Positions 1 through 13,157 of a stretch of 64,000 nucleotides of DNA are shown one piece after another. A program made the translations under genes and the position numbers. Under the pieces are notes generated by a model. It did no database searches, had not been told where the DNA came from, and was given only the letters and a program-made list of their open reading frames with translations. Source of the stretch: Parelaphostrongylus tenuis (Eukaryota; Nematoda; Chromadorea; Rhabditida; Metastrongylidae); assembly GCA_019055375.1 (NCBI GenBank), contig JAHQIW010001299.1, positions 1 through 64,000 of the forward strand, written 5' to 3'. Numbering within the stretch: position 1 is the first letter of the stretch; each line of letters starts with the position of its first letter.

Positions 1-596
1 TGGTTGTGCTTTTTTGAGCCACTGTTATACAAATTTGCCACCTACGGAACACATTTTAAAGCTATGAATTGCAGATGGAATCTCCTAATGCTCCCACGGA
101 TAGCATTTGGTAGTGATGCCCATTCATCACGAGCACGGTGGACCCCATCATCGGCCCACCAAGTGTCTCTGCCATTCAGAGTTATGAAGTTGATGCCGGA
201 CTTGTTTAGGCTCAATGCATTTCTTCAAATGCACTTCGAAAGGCTGCAGCATATCTATCTATAGCGTTAGGAAGACTCAGCTTGACCACACCAGCATTCA
301 ATGACATCTGTGAAGAGGACGAATATTGTTCGAGTAAAAATTGGAACCGCACATAAAAATCTGAGGATTTCGATGGGAAGTGAATGCGAAAGGACGAATC
401 GATTGCAAGGAATGTTGGATTCCGCATGTAAAGTTGGATTACATGTGAAGAACCATCTTCTGCTGTTTATAGAAATCTTGAATTGCCCCACTTATTGTTT
501 TACTCAGTTTCTTTTTTCTATTTCAAATCAATTTATTGCCAAAGGTTGTAGCGATGATAGAGCATTATACTAGTAGTTTTAGAAGCCGAAGATTTA

Positions 597-1127
597 GAGC
601 TTTGAGATTTTAGGTTTTAAAGCTCTGAAGCGCAGGAGACAAAGAGATGATATAATCCGCCACCTCAAGGAAGACTCATATTCCATGTTGGGTAAACGCT
701 GTGCTTTCGATTTTCTACAGTATGCTGTTTTGAGTGCCGCTCGAGAACAAGCGAAAAATGAATACCGACATTCACTGGTAACACTGCGCAAGTTGGCGGT
801 GGCAGTCGAACGACTCAGTGTCGCTCTTTTCCAGGATAACGCTCGACCTTACGTCGCAAAGTCTGCTCGCTACATTCTGAAAAAATTGAGCTAAACAAGT
901 GTTCCAAGTCTATGCATTGCCCGATATTTCATCATCGAATCACCGTCTCATTCGTGTACCGAAGCAGCATCTGTGGAAGGAAAAATCTGAAGACTGCAAT
1001 AAACTCAAAAGTCACCTCACAGATGTCATTGACTGTTAGCGTCATATTTTCTGGAAGGAGATCATTCAGTCTTGGCGCACCAAATGATTACATATCAGCG
1101 GTCATGCATGATTATATTACTGATTGA
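597..1127 (+). pseudogene. mariner-family transposase relic in repeat copy 1
   Basis: The open stretch 685-894 ends in FQDNARPYVAKSARYILKKL. This is the region around the second catalytic aspartate of mariner transposases (family form HDNARPHVA). Matching but broken sequence continues to about 1,127. The N-terminal DNA-binding domain and a continuous frame are absent, so no active enzyme is encoded. The same relic occurs in the second copy of the 3-kb unit at about 26,515-27,000, so it was present before the duplication. The family assignment rests on this one motif and its context. Confidence 0.6.
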
Positions 1128-2278
1128 ATAATTACCTCAATTAAATAAGAATTTCACCGAAAAAAAGTGTCTAAAGGCAAAGAAATTATGGTACAGCCTA
1201 ATAGTTTGTACCAATGGGCCCGATGCCGGCGTTCTTGGTAGACAGAATCCATACTCAATAAATGGTCATGAGAGAGTAATGATGGAATAATATGAGTAGG
1301 AGAGTTGTATTGAAAACTAGTATTTCTATAATAACCTATTAAGAAATCATTCAAAAAATGTCCTTACCTCAACATTCACACCATCTAGGTTGACGTTGAA
1401 TTCTTTAAATGAGTCATATCTTATCTCTCAACTGTTTATATACACTTCCCCCAACAACAATGATAATTTGATAATGACATAACATGTTATGAATTGAAAA
1501 CGATACTGATGTGATAATCACATAGCATTTTTGAGCCTTTCACAAAGTCTGATACAGCACTTTTACAGTACAATACAGCTTTATCGCCCTTGAGAGCTCA
1601 TCACTCGTACACTAGCTTTCGGTTCAGCAGGTCTCTCGCAGGGGCTAACATGTTATGTGATTACCAAATTATCATTGTCCTTGAGCGAGGTCTACATAAA
1701 CAATCGAGAGTGAGACATGATTCACTTATCAGCCACAAGCGCTCGACTGTGGCCACTGCAACGTCGGGGAACTTTGTCACTTGATGTGCGATGATTTAAA
1801 TAATTCGGCGCCGATTCTCCTATAAGCGCGGTTATATCCCCTGCAACGGATCGGCTGAACCCAAAGGCACCTTACTACCGATGAACCTTGAAAGGCGAAA
1901 CTGCTGTATAGTACCGTATATGTACCATATCAGACCACATGAAAGGCTCAAAACATGATACGTAAATTTCATGTGTGCCACTGAACATTCCATTTATTTA
2001 ACCCATGAAAATGAATAGACGTGAGCCTTCGTTTATTGACTAAACATCAATGTCTTCATTAATCGCACTACATAATGAAACTACTCTTTCTGATGGGAAT
2101 CATGTTCAACCGCATAAGCAGAGAAACGATTTCTGTGAGAAGCCCTTTAAAAGGGGAGATGATGGAGAGAATGCTCTGTGTTTTAACTACAGCGATGAAT
2201 TGTGACGCAGAGCGTTCATTACCGTCCATAGCTAGCAACTGTGTGACACTTTATTAATCCGTTTTCACAGTTTTTTTT

Positions 2279-2460
2279 TTGAGCGTCGTGGTCGAGTGGT
2301 TGTGATGCGCCCGGCGACACTCGTAGAGCCGAGCTCCATCTTCCAACTCACTCCGGCAGTGAACAACAACGCAATGTGAAATACCACGGCCAGGCTTTCC
2401 TTGAAATTGCAGAAAGACTCGCTTAGCCAGTATTCTACGACGATCAAGAGAAAGACGTTA
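2279..2460 (+). repeat. tRNA-derived SINE (tRNA-Ser-like head), copy 1
   Basis: The segment starts with GTCGTGGTCGAGTGGTTGTG, which resembles the 5' half of a tRNA-Ser and fits the pol III A-box pattern (TGGTCGAGTGG). A related but diverged segment ends the same way (AGTATTCTACGA) at 17,067-17,242, and a close copy lies at 28,096-28,275. The B box is degenerate. It does not fold as an intact tRNA, so it is called a SINE and not a tRNA gene. Confidence 0.5.
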
Positions 2461-2683
2461 AAACGAGTTGAATTCTGGGAGTACTGGGATCTGCACGACT
2501 AGTAATATAGTTCAAGATTTCTTGTGGAATCTCGTCATGCTCACAAGAAATTTTTCGACTTCACCAATCATTCAAGAACTTGCTAGAACAAAAGGCTTGG
2601 TAAAATCTCCACTTGAACATTCAGGCACTTTTCTTTCTGTTTTATAACAAAACCACTTTTAGCAAGCAAATTGCTATCCAGCC

Positions 2684-2765
2684 ACTCTATCTGTCTATCT
2701 ATCTACCTATCTAGAGCTCTAACTCTCTCTCTCCCTCTCTCTTTCTCTCTCTTGTTTCTCTTTCT
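2684..2765. repeat. CT-rich microsatellite
   Basis: A run of CTAT, CTCT and TTCT units (TCTCTCTCCCTCTCTCTTTC and similar). The same tract, of different length, is at 28,505-28,590 in the second copy of the 3-kb unit. Confidence 0.9.
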
Positions 2766-3068
2766 AATGATTTGTTTTTTGATTTCACGTATTTTGGAAG
2801 TCAAGCACCACGAACTATGCCCTATCAGTTTTTTTGTATCACTGTTCTATTGCTGAGTTCTTCAAAATTCTGTCGTTTCAAGTGGTTCAATGTTTGTTAT
2901 CAGCAGATTTTCTCCTTCTGAGGACAGATCTCATGGCCAGCTATGTAGAAAGTATGAGTGTATTATAAATGGTTGAATCAACGGTGATGCTTCAGCAGAA
3001 GAATTAACGTTCTCAGATAGATTAATTGATTTTGAGCCAAGCACACTTCTCGCCCATGTATGTCCTCT

Positions 3069-6000
3069 ATTCGATAAGGGTCTTTTCCAATGACACCGAA
3101 CCACACGTGCATGATGATGAAGACGGTGGGTGTTAGAAAAAGAAAGTTATTTATTACGCGACCAAATGTACATATATTGACCATTTGGGTACCGCAGTTG
3201 ACCGATCGCGCAATGCGATTTGCAATGCAGTAGCATTTTCTGATTGCTGGCATCGAACTCTACTCAAAAGTGCTCTCATCTTGGCTGAAACGTTTCAAGG
3301 CGCCCAGAATGCATGTTAAATATTACACGGTTTCTCCCTGTTCTAGTGAAGCACCTTCATATTCTGAACGCCGCTACTCAGTCTGTTCCAAAAGGATTCG
3401 GGATCCAGTAGCATTTTCTTTTTGTAGCTTGATTTGAAGTGAATGAATGATGTCTGGCCTCTATTATGACTTCACGCGACCTATCGATGTATCAGCCAAT
3501 GTTGCTATCCTCCAAGCAGGAGTAGTACCAATTCATCGGCCCTGGTGGCATAGAAGGCTTAATGAGCCTTGAACGAGAAAGTGAACATCGACTGAACGAT
3601 CATGTCTGTCGCCACCTCTGTTCATTAAACCACATGCACTTGATAAAAGTTCCTTAAATTATGAACTAACCGAATGCTCGACGTCTTGACGCGACCACTT
3701 CCGAGTGTAGAATAATATGAAATCAATCTAGACCCACCAACTTAGCTCTGATATAGAGCCATGAAAACGGTATCAGTGAATTATCATTACGTGAATCCAA
3801 CGCATTTTCAAAATATTCACAAGTCATACCGTGATAATCATGTTTTCTACAAGTCCACAGTGAAAATCCTATCAGTCGATTAAGTGAGCTCACAGCAAAA
3901 TTGCTTCGATCGAAAGATTTGGCGAGTAGCAATAAATGTTACGATTCATTGAGCCCATAGCATCCTGTACTCAAGTTTGAAATTAGTCTCCATCTAGCAG
4001 ATGTAGTCAGTACAGATGCTGTGTAAAAATTTTTTTGAGATCGTCGTTTGACTGTTAAGCGGAGAAAGTATGGAGGTTCATGCTCAGCGTACCATAAATC
4101 TCGAAATATGTGCCCGTGATCTCTGAAGAATCACTTAGACGCATCATAAAGAATACTAGAACGCACTCTTGGCATTTGTAGCGTAATAAAACGATTACTC
4201 TCAATGCACATTTGATCGTCAGTTCAATCTCGCTGTCCAGTCAAATCAAGTGCTTTGTCATGCAGAGTGGGTAAATCAGTGTCAGATTTGTCAGCAGCTC
4301 GATACACATAAATTGGCCACTGGATGTTACTAAATGCATTGAATCACTCCTGACGGTGCTACAGCTGGAGCCGATTATATGGCACTTTACGAGCTTATTT
4401 GTAAACTCCGAGAGCTTCTAAGTTTTATGATAGGGCCGGCCTTGCACGGCCGTGCTCCATTTAGATCAAAAAGACGCTCAATAAGATAAGCGTAGTGGGG
4501 GCACTTTGGAAGATAAGTCTAGCAAAAGGTAGGTCTCGTTCAACGTTACCTTGTTCGTCAGCGAGTGAAGCACATCTATAAAGCCTGCATAAGAAGGACA
4601 AAACTGGATAAAGTCGGTGGCTGTGGCTTAATACCCTCAAATATTCTATGGTTATAACGAGCTCGTGACCGCTTATGGAATCGTCCATGAACTGCGGGAA
4701 ATTCCAGAATACGCTTTAACGACAGTGGCGGACACCAAGAGTTCAAATACAGTTTACCGTGGCAAATGTAAAGTGCCCATCGTAGAAGACGATGGCGAAG
4801 TCGGCTGATCACTCTGCACTCACATAGAAAAACGTTTACTCGGTAACTCAAACCTAGACCAAAATAGCTCACTGAGCGCTCATAAGACGAAGAGACACAA
4901 CCGGGAAATTTCACAATTCGCTCACATGAGATCAAAATTTCATCGCGTATGACTGCCAAGGCATTCTAATAAAGTTTTACATTCCAAAATTAGTCGTAAG
5001 GATAAGTGCTTGTCACCACGCATGATCTCGCTGTACATTTCACATAGTTTTGATGTGAGCCATGCTTATCACTGACAGCGCTTGGCATCATACACCTAAA
5101 CCGCAAACTTGAAACTCTTACGATTATCGCCTGTTGCGAGTTCGCTGACACCGTAAGGATTGCGGCTTGTTGTTGTTAATTCCAAGAAGTGATAAAGGTT
5201 TTTTCATTAGCACTCGCCTAGGAACGTTTGAGAGACAATTATCGTTTTTTGATAGCATACAAAGCAGCAGTTAGTATTCTGAAAATTGGTGCTTTTTAGT
5301 CTAGATTAGAGTCTTCATGTGAACTTTGATCGTGGTTGCGCATCGATGCCCTTTCATTTTTGCATATTAAGCGCGCGTCGGCGCCGCTTCTCTTTGAAAA
5401 TTAGTTGGTAATTTCAGTTTTGGGTCATCGTCCTTTCCACGCGAATAAATGATGCTTGTGTGGTTTGTTCTAGTTCTAAACCTCTCCTTCCAATACCTTA
5501 ACCTTAATTTGCCCTAATCTCATAATTCCGTCCGCCACAAAATGATTTTAAGCAGCGCTACTTTTGGCTGATGTTTCCGCTTGACTTCCGACAGTTGCCT
5601 CGGGAGTTCCTCCACATCCTCCTTTGTCAACGAGACTCCTCGGCCCCTTTATGCCAACGGCCATTACCGTTTTATATATTCATTGGGATCCATTGTTCAT
5701 GACTCCTCACTTCTTATTTATCACGTTATTGTAGCTCATCACTACAGGTTACATTCGTTATATCTAAGTCAGGCTATTATATTAGACTCCCAAGTGGTAA
5801 GATTACACTACACTCAAGCTCACGCTTTTCGCATTATCCCATCTTTACCTCATAATTGTCGCGTCTTAATCATGTCAATACCTGTCATTATCATGTCCTT
5901 ATGAATTTCATTATTACTTCATTAATATTGCATTTTCGAAAAAAAAGGTCGACCGTGAGTATCTCATTAAGAAGTCCAGTGTGTCAGACCAAACAGTCAA

Positions 6001-6290
6001 GACTTTACTTGCGACATAAGAATTCTTCACTTAACACGCTGCATGCATTGCTAGTCACTACCCTATCTCCCTTCACAGGTGGCAGAGCATGCAGAAATGA
6101 TGATCATACAACTTAGATGCAGCAGATTTTACTTCTTAGTGATTTTTCGCCTAGATGTTGAAAAAACTAGAATACTGTTCTACGAATTAGAAGAACTGAA
6201 AGAAACCAATTTTCCTTAGATCTCGCTAAGATATTCGATCATTTTAACATAACTAGACCTCTCATTTCAAACATAGCTAGACCTGCTCGG
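3069..6290. other. no gene recognised
   Basis: AT-rich sequence with many short open frames. The longest, 127 codons on the minus strand at 4,576-4,959 and 107 codons at 5,581-5,904, show no recognisable motif. Their codon content looks random and no convincing splice sites frame them. The first part (3,069 to about 3,250) may be the continuation of the 3-kb repeat unit, but there is no second copy to compare with. Confidence 0.6.
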
Positions 6291-6291
6291 T

Positions 6292-6495
6292 GCTGTGACA
6301 TCAAAACATTCAATCAGCTTACGTTTCGACGGCTCATCCTCTTTGAGATCGATGATTTGTGTCGATTTTCCACAGTCGTTCGTCCTCGCTATGGGTCTTC
6401 ATCATTCCTGTCGGTCAAGCCGAATCTTCTTCTGTTGGGCGCCGCTCGAAACAAGAACCTTACTTAGCGGTATCCTTTTACACAGAGTGTTCATG
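6292..6495. repeat. dispersed repeat family R1, copy 1
   Basis: Contains CACAGTCGTTCGTCCTCGCT followed by a run resembling CCTTACTTAGCGGTATCC. The same blocks in the same order occur at 33,650-33,842 (GAGTCGTTCGTACTCGTTAT, then TTACTTAACACTGTTCC), in shortened form at 34,336-34,470, and more diverged at 40,126-40,417. There is no coding potential. Because two copies lie close to the Penelope-like element, R1 could be a terminal piece of such an element; that is only a guess. Confidence 0.5.
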
Positions 6496-7859
6496 AAATT
6501 TCAGTGATTATCAAATGATAATTTTTTAGTATTCACGTCGACCCTCCATCCTACTGCAGTTGGTGTAAGCACTACTGCTATATGCTGGAACAATATTCTC
6601 TCAAAAACTGACTTTCTCCAAAACTCGTCAAGAATGATTAAGAAATTATTCATGTAATTGGCTACACAAAGTCGGCATTGGAACGTGAATTCCATAGAAG
6701 TTTTAACACCTTTATTTTCTTCTAAGCCGATGAATCGAGTCGACTGTGCACAGTTGTTTTAGGTCTTTGTTTTCGTTGTCATCCGTGACAAATCTCCCTT
6801 TGGGTTGGTCTGGCCATTTATGTTTCTCTACACGTTAATTGCCTTCTTGTATCCCATATATTTTTCCGTACTTATACAATTTTCTTCAGTGAAAAAAAAA
6901 CTCCGAGTTTTTTACGTAATTTTCTTCTCGCTTCTAGGAGCTCCTGGAGATCTTCGAAAACGTTTTTAGCCATTTCACCGAAACTGTGCTAACGATGAGT
7001 GCTGAGAATCTACACAGACCTTAGACGAGCAAACAAATTAACATTACGAGGCATTGAAGAAAGCGAACAACCGAATAATTGGTCATTACATTGTTAAACT
7101 TTTTCCCGTTGAATTTTCCAGTTAACTTCGTGTGTGCTCATCAGGAAGACAAGGTCTTCGACATAAATCACCGACTTCGAAGAGAAAAATATGTATCTGT
7201 GCGCTAATACTTGACTAGTACGCATTGTTTTTGAAAATGATGTAGTATTAGGTCTCCAACTAAGTTTTTCAACTTAATACAAGAATTCAAAAATTTATAT
7301 TTTGTCGCGAGTGCTACCGAAATTGTGACAATGGGACATCGCAAATTTTGAGAACTTAGAAGTCTAGGCGGAGATATGCAAAGCATAATCAGTAGTTAAC
7401 ATCGCGCTAAGGATGTTAGTTGCCGGAATTACGTGTAATAACTCCAGATTACGAATAAATTTTCTGAGTCATGAAAAAATTTCATGTTTTTGAATATGCT
7501 GTAGTAAGGTCATTTGCTGCTGTTTCAGAATGTGCCTCAGTTGTTTAATCTGCTCTTATTCAAATTTTGTGAACTATGAAAGTGTTGTTCAACACAAATT
7601 TCGTTCTGTTATTTCCTAAATTTTTGCAAATAATGCAACCTGCAGTTAGTAATAGATAGACGATCCCTCTTCGCAGGCCACAAGAGGTACCGTTTGTTGC
7701 TTAATTCATATACTTATTTTGCAACAGACATGCTAGCGAATAGTGAAATTTGGTTCGAGATACAATTACAACTTGAGCACGTGCTATAAGGACGTCTCAT
7801 AGGTTTCGATACTAGAGCAATATCCAGCAAATTTATGAACCAGAAGTTATTAAAGCTGT
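6496..7859. other. no gene recognised
   Basis: AT-rich sequence without a supported exon, RNA gene or terminal-repeat structure. Short frames here (for example 60-64 codons on the minus strand) have no recognisable motif. Confidence 0.6.
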
Positions 7860-8310
7860 ACGAATTTAATGCCGTTCAATTGCGCATTTTATTTTATTGC
7901 GAAAATTTTGGTATACATCTTGCGTATTCTTGTTTTAAGATAGAGCTGTTGTAAGGAACAAATTCGCTTGCTATTCATTTACGAACGACGCCTGGGGGAA
8001 GATGCTAGTGAGGCGGCGTATAAGATTAATGGAGCTTGGAGCAATGAGACGGTTGCGAAAAGTACAGTTGGGAAGTGCTTTGCGATGTTCAAAGCTGGAG
8101 AGAACACTTTGAAAACTCAACCGCGCTCGAGCCGTCTACAGAAAGCTCCATTAATCTCATGCGACGCTCCACTAGTATTTCCACTGCGCGCCATTCGTGC
8201 ATCATTGGTAAACAAATTTGTTCCCAGTACAGCTCCGTCCTCAAGCAAGAACAGGCAAGCTGTAAACCAAAATGTTTTCAAGTTCTCAAGAAAATGAACG
8301 ATTGAATGCT
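7860..8310 (+). pseudogene. mariner transposase relic, N-terminal part
   Basis: The frame 7,968-8,297 gives RLGEDASEAAYKINGAWSN, then a KSTVGKCFAMFKAGENTL stretch and a PRSSR block. This is the helix-turn-helix start of mariner transposases (family pattern: G..A.EAA..I...., then T...WF.KF..G...L.D.PRSGRP). The catalytic half is not recognisable, and the frame turns into unrelated residues after about residue 55. The DNA from about 7,900 also aligns with the mariner remnant at 38,215-38,858 (shared ACAAATTCGCTT and an equivalent of GCGCACAAGATTAATG), so both belong to one family. Non-functional. Confidence 0.7.
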
Positions 8311-10285
8311 ATAAAAATAATGCAACTTTGATCACTCCTGGTTAATAAATTTAGTGCTCATTGCTCTAGTGCTAAAACTTATAAAACGACATGATTTTTC
8401 CTCTCCTTCTTGAAGGTTTAAATGTATTTTTTGCGTGTTTTATCCAAGATGGTCATGCTAGTAGAATGGAATAGTGGAACTCACACGACTGGAATTCTTC
8501 CCCCCTTTACGAATGATGGTGTTTTTTCGGGGACTGCGCTTTAGGTGTAAAGGCACCAGCAAGACTTGGTGACTGCCATTGTCCCATTTCCATGCTATGA
8601 AGACTTTAAATCACCTGCATCACCTGTCGTACCGTTGATCGTCGAGTGAGACAGATTTTTGATAACTCTAACAATCCGTGATTCGAGTTTTCTTTCCCAT
8701 CATCATGAAAATGGATAGCATCTTACATGCTGCGTCAAATTAGTTATGATTATTTTTCCGTAAATAAACACGTTTTGATGAGTCTTCTCCTTGAAACTTT
8801 TAACTCGTTTTGAGCTTTTATTTGAATGGTGATTAATTGAAAGTAAATGCTCGTATCCGTATTGGTGGCGACCGCGCACTACGCTGAAGACATTAAGCCC
8901 ACCAGTTATTACCTCCATTGAAACAGCAAATTTATTAGCGATCAGAATTTGAATTTTTAGATTTCAGGCCGAACTATTTGATAGAATTGCTGTTCTTCAG
9001 GCGATGCGATTTTATCGGAAATTATCGGCGAAGATATGCCTGATCTAGTTTTGAAAATATTCTGTGTAGACTAGAATATTGTCGACTGAAAGCGACAGGT
9101 TGACAAGCACGGCTTATTTTTCAGAAAACTTAAACTGTGCCCGTGGAGATGATGGACTAATTTTCGAATTTACAGCATATCATTTTTTAGAAGTGACATT
9201 TGATAGAATCACATATCATTTTGTTATTCTCATAACATGATTTGTGTATAACTTTTGTGCTCACTGAGCTATTAAACTAACCCATTGTTCTTGTCAATGG
9301 CTTCATGAATCGTAACCATTGTCAAACAAAGAAAATTCTTCCGCTTTTTCCTGTTGAACACAACGCTAAGAATACAGAACCTTTTAAGTTTATGTTAACC
9401 ATTTGTTGTAATTTTCGCTTACAGATGTTTGTGCATAAACTGAAATCTTACTTCTTTACAATGGGTACAAGGCATAGAACCTATATGAACATACTTTGCC
9501 CCCAAAAAATCCGTTAGCCCAAGCAAAAATATCAGTACTGCTACTTCTGTAACTGATAATACTTCATGAATTTGTTAGGTTTGAAAGATACAAGTTCTTG
9601 TAATGGATTTTTCTGTTGGAACGTTTTGTTTATTTCATTTACGTCTTACCCTGCTATCTCTTTAATGTGCCGATTGAAAACCTCACCACATACGTTTTAG
9701 TACAATCGCAACATTTTAAGGATAAAATCGCAATCATTTCTTCGAATTTATCTGTTTCATGTGTCGTGCACTGCTTTCAATCACTGTAAAGTACGCGGCA
9801 AGGATTTGTTGTGGATGACGGTGATGATGATGAAGATGACGGTGAGAAGAAAAAGTTATGAAAGATCACTTCTAAAGAAAGATACTCTATCGACATTTCC
9901 AATAGTAAATAAAAATTGAAATACAGAAATTAACAATAATAGCTTATTAAATCGTTTGATTTCATAGTAATTGCAGCATGTTCATGCGATTTTTACTTGA
10001 AGGTACATCTTGAAATTTTTACGCAGGATGTTACAGTTGTGAACATTATTTATCAAAATATCATTATTACCGTAATTAGTGGTGTATTACGAATGAAGCT
10101 ATTTTCTGTAATATTATTGTCGAAATATACAATTGTTAATTTTACTGAACACCTGCCTTGAATGTCTACAGTTACTCCACAACATAATAAACGGGAGTAA
10201 CACATCTACCATTCGTTTTGTATACTCAGTAGACACTATAAGCAGCGCAAACGAATTGCACCTATAGTTAAATGAAAAAAAAAAT
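8311..10285. other. no gene recognised
   Basis: AT-rich intergenic sequence. The 71-codon minus-strand frame at 8,703-8,918 and the 70-codon frame at 9,305-9,517 have no recognisable motif. A short GATGATGAAGATGACGG purine-rich tract near 9,820 is the only low-complexity feature. Confidence 0.6.
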
Positions 10286-10289
10286 GAAA

Positions 10290-10462
10290 AGATGAGTGAA
10301 TGAATGAGTGAATCAATGAATGAGTCAATGCATGAACGAATGAATTAATGTATGAATGAATGAATGAATGAATGATAAATGACTGACTGACTGACTGACT
10401 TAATTGATTAATTAATTAATTAACTAATTAATTCTTTTATTAATGAATGCATGAATGAATGA
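10290..10462. repeat. compound GAAT / GACT / TTAA microsatellite
   Basis: Imperfect tandem GAAT units (TGAATGAATGAATGAATGAT), then five GACT units, then a TTAATTAATTAA tract, then GAAT units again. It lies about 140 bp left of the inverted-repeat-bounded RTE element. Confidence 0.95.
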
Positions 10463-10603
10463 GATGTTGAGCAAATATGCACGCTGAGGAACTGTTAATA
10501 TATAAATGACGAAGTTCCGTGAATGGGCTTTCATAAAACGTCAGTATATCTTGTTTTCTAAATCGTTATAGATGAGAGGAAAACTCTAAACCAAAAGCTA
10601 TAT

Positions 10604-10673
10604 GAGTCGCCTCCAACAAATAAGGTTCTCCCGCTCCTCCGAAGAGACTGACATGCTACTCTTGAGTACCCAG
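10604..10673. repeat. left arm of inverted repeat flanking RTE relic A
   Basis: GAGTCGCCTCCAACAAATAA, followed downstream by CTTGAGTACCCAG, is the reverse complement, at about four bases in five, of 13,731-13,801. The arm sits just outside the part of the element that is shared with RTE relic C. Confidence 0.85.
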
Positions 10674-10859
10674 CAGCCACGTTTAGAGCCTGGCAAGCTA
10701 TACGTTTGGTAACAAAATGCCAAAAACACTAACAAATATGGGCCTCATTCCCTTGACCCCGAAAGAGCCCCTGGTACGGCAGCACCAGGTAGGACGAGTA
10801 CGGAGAGGCTGCTAAAATCTCAGGGCCGAACTAAGCTGCCAAGATCGAAACGGACTAAA

Positions 10860-11447
10860 ATGACTATCTGTACCTACAACGCAAGAACCCTTGCTCACGA
10901 ATCCGTTGTAAAAGATCTATTGATTCAAGCAAGAAGAATAAGGTACGACGTCGTTGGCCTGGCCGAGACGAGAAAACGCCATCCTTTTCGCGCTGTTTAT
11001 GACACCGGAAAAGAACTGTTCCTTGGAACATGCGATAGCAGAGGTGTCGGCGGCGTTGGTGACCTTGTCAAATCAAATTTGACCACAAACATCGATTTGT
11101 TTGAACAACTCACAACCCGTATCGGACGATTGCGGTTGAAGCGATGTGGTTCTATGCCGGCTTTGACCATTTTCGTTGCTTACGCACCAACATCAAGCTA
11201 TGACGAAGACGAAGTCGAAGCATTCTATATGAACAGCGAAAAATTTTTCAGGGAAGATCATACATTATTCGAGGTCATTGTCGGAGATTTTAACGCAAAA
11301 ATCGGACCTAGAAGGACGTATGGAGAACATCACATAGGGACCCACGGACTAGAGTGGAATGAACAAGGTGAGAGGCTATCTGAGTTTATCATGACGACCC
11401 AAACCATCAATAGTAACTCGAAATTCCAAAAGCATCTTCCTCAGTGA
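10860..11447 (+). pseudogene. RTE endonuclease domain (EEP fold) ORF
   Basis: A 195-codon frame with the endonuclease/exonuclease/phosphatase signature: CTYNARTL near residue 4 (metal-binding Asn), GLAETR near residue 33 (catalytic Glu) and VGDFNAKIG near residue 142 (Asp/Asn pair). The final SDHH motif lies past the stop codon, in another frame near 11,560. This domain nicks the target DNA to prime reverse transcription. The frame stops at 11,447 (TGA), and beyond it homology to the family continues in other frames. Relic C at 23,180-23,960 carries the same domain in worse condition. Confidence 0.9.
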
Positions 11448-12306
11448 TGGACGTGGGAGTCTTCCAATGGGGAGTACCATAACGAAATGGACCACATCTT
11501 AGTAAATCGAAGGTTTTGCCTGACCGATGTCGCTGGTGTTTCTAAGCTCTGCACGGAATCAGACCATCACCTCCTTCGCGCAACGTTCCGCTTTTCGAGG
11601 AGAGGAGAGAAGCCTCTAAATTCAAACAACGAAGTCCCAGAACTACCATAAACTGGGATGTATTCAAATCATTAGTCGGCTCTTGGGAAGATACCGTTGT
11701 CGATATCATAGTCAAAGAATACGATGGACTCGTTGAATATCTTCACGTTAGCGCTATGAAAACCGAGAGTCTTAACGTCAAGAAGAGACGCTTGTCTCCG
11801 CAGACACTCGAGCTGATACGTCAACGTGGAATCGCACGAGCTAAAGGCAACTGAAACCTTACGTTCGAACTTGCGAAACGCTGCAGAGAATCGATAAAAA
11901 GAAGACCTTAAAGAGAGAAGAGCAGCAGTTATGGCAGAAGCTGGGAAGAGCATTCACAAAGCCCAGCAAAGCTCCGCTAATAGTAAGACCAAGATGATTG
12001 CACTCCGATACCCTGACGGGCACTCACAGCTCGAGAAGGGCTATAGAGAAAATCATCCACCAATACTACTCTGATCTCTTCGCTGGCCATGTCCACTTAA
12101 CGTCAAATACATTGAGGGAAAATAAATATGTCGTTTAACCGGTCCGCACTTCCGAATTCCGAGATGCTATTTCGTCGGTGAAGAACAGAACAACACCCGG
12201 TCCGGACAGGATAGACCGGAGCATCTGAGGAACCTGCCGCCTGTTCTCATCAGCAGCCTGGCTCGGCTCTTCACTCGCTACCTGTCAGAATGCAAGGTAA
12301 CATTGA

Positions 12307-13083
12307 ATGGAAAACCAGCAAGACATTATTGTTGTTCGAAAAGGGAGACCTTTACGACACAAGCAATTATCGCCCAATCTGTTTGCTATTCGTTGTCTAA
12401 AACCCTTTACTCGAGCCACCCTAAACAGGACTGATAGAACACTGAACGAAAGACAGACATGCGAACAAGCAGGGTTCCAAAGAGGATTTAGTTCCATAGA
12501 TCACATCCGCACGATTACAAGACTCATTGAAGTTTCGCGAGAGTATAAACAACCACTCTGTCTCACTTTCATCGATCTGAAGAAAACCTTTGATTCAGTG
12601 GAAACAGAAGCGGTTATAGAGGCTCAGGATGACCAGGGCGTCTCTACTCGGTGCATAATGATCCTTTGTAAGCTTTATAAAGATTTCACAGCCAAAATTT
12701 CTCCATTTTACAACAATATCACCATTGACGTAAGAAGAGGGGTTCGACAAGGCGATAAAATTTCGCCAAAACTATTCACTCCCACCCTACAGAGCGTCAT
12801 GAGAACATTGGAATGGAGCGATATGGGAGTGAAAATTGACGGTCGACATTTAAACCATCTTCGCTTTGCTGACAAAATCGTTCTCATAACACCAAACATC
12901 AGCCAAGCGGAACGAATGTTGACCGATTTTGGTAAGGCCTGTGGAAAGATAGGTCTTCTACTAAATCTAATGAAAACGATCTTTATTAGGAATGGAGGGA
13001 TTTTGAACGTCCAATCATGCTCAACAGAAAGACAATCTCTGATTGCTCCAGTTACGCCTATCCAGGTTGTGAAATCAACATGA
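12307..13083 (+). pseudogene. RTE reverse transcriptase ORF, catalytic site mutated
   Basis: A 258-codon frame with RT landmarks in order: AGFQRGFSSIDHI (finger region), TFIDLKKTFDSVE (motif A with its catalytic Asp), RRGVRQGDKISPKLFT (motif B) and LRFADKIVLIT (motif C). In motif C the usual FADD is FADK, so one of the two metal-binding aspartates is lost. The thumb-like LTDFGKACGKIGLLLN stretch follows. Upstream and downstream parts of the polyprotein are in other frames, so this is an inactive copy. Confidence 0.92.
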
Positions 13084-13157
13084 TGAACGACATAGCTTCA
13101 AAGTTGAGCAGGAGGAAACGAGCGGCTTGAGGAACGTTTAAGAGCATCGAAGATGTA

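Larger units (their letters stand above)
1..3068. repeat. 3-kb dispersed repeat unit, copy 1 (continues past window start)
   Basis: This stretch matches 25,912-28,899 almost base for base in the same orientation, with scattered substitutions and small indels. The match is seen by direct reading at the start (shared AGCCACTGTTATACAA), through the middle and up to CGCCCATGTATG near the right edge. Right of 3068 the copies diverge, because copy 2 meets a Bel/Pao LTR there. The left edge cannot be fixed, since the match already exists at base 1. The unit holds a mariner relic, a tRNA-derived SINE and a CT-rich microsatellite, so it is a mosaic of older repeats copied as a block. Confidence 0.85.

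Noticed and set aside
4576..4959. 127-codon open frame on the minus strand
   Set aside because: Arg/Ser/Leu-rich random-looking composition, no motif, no supporting splice sites or homologous second copy.
5581..5904. 107-codon frame rich in His, Ser and Ile
   Set aside because: No recognisable domain and no intron signals; composition matches random translation of AT-rich DNA.
10290..10462. CRISPR-like or regulatory direct repeats
   Set aside because: Simple GAAT/GACT/TTAA microsatellite with no spacers of constant length.
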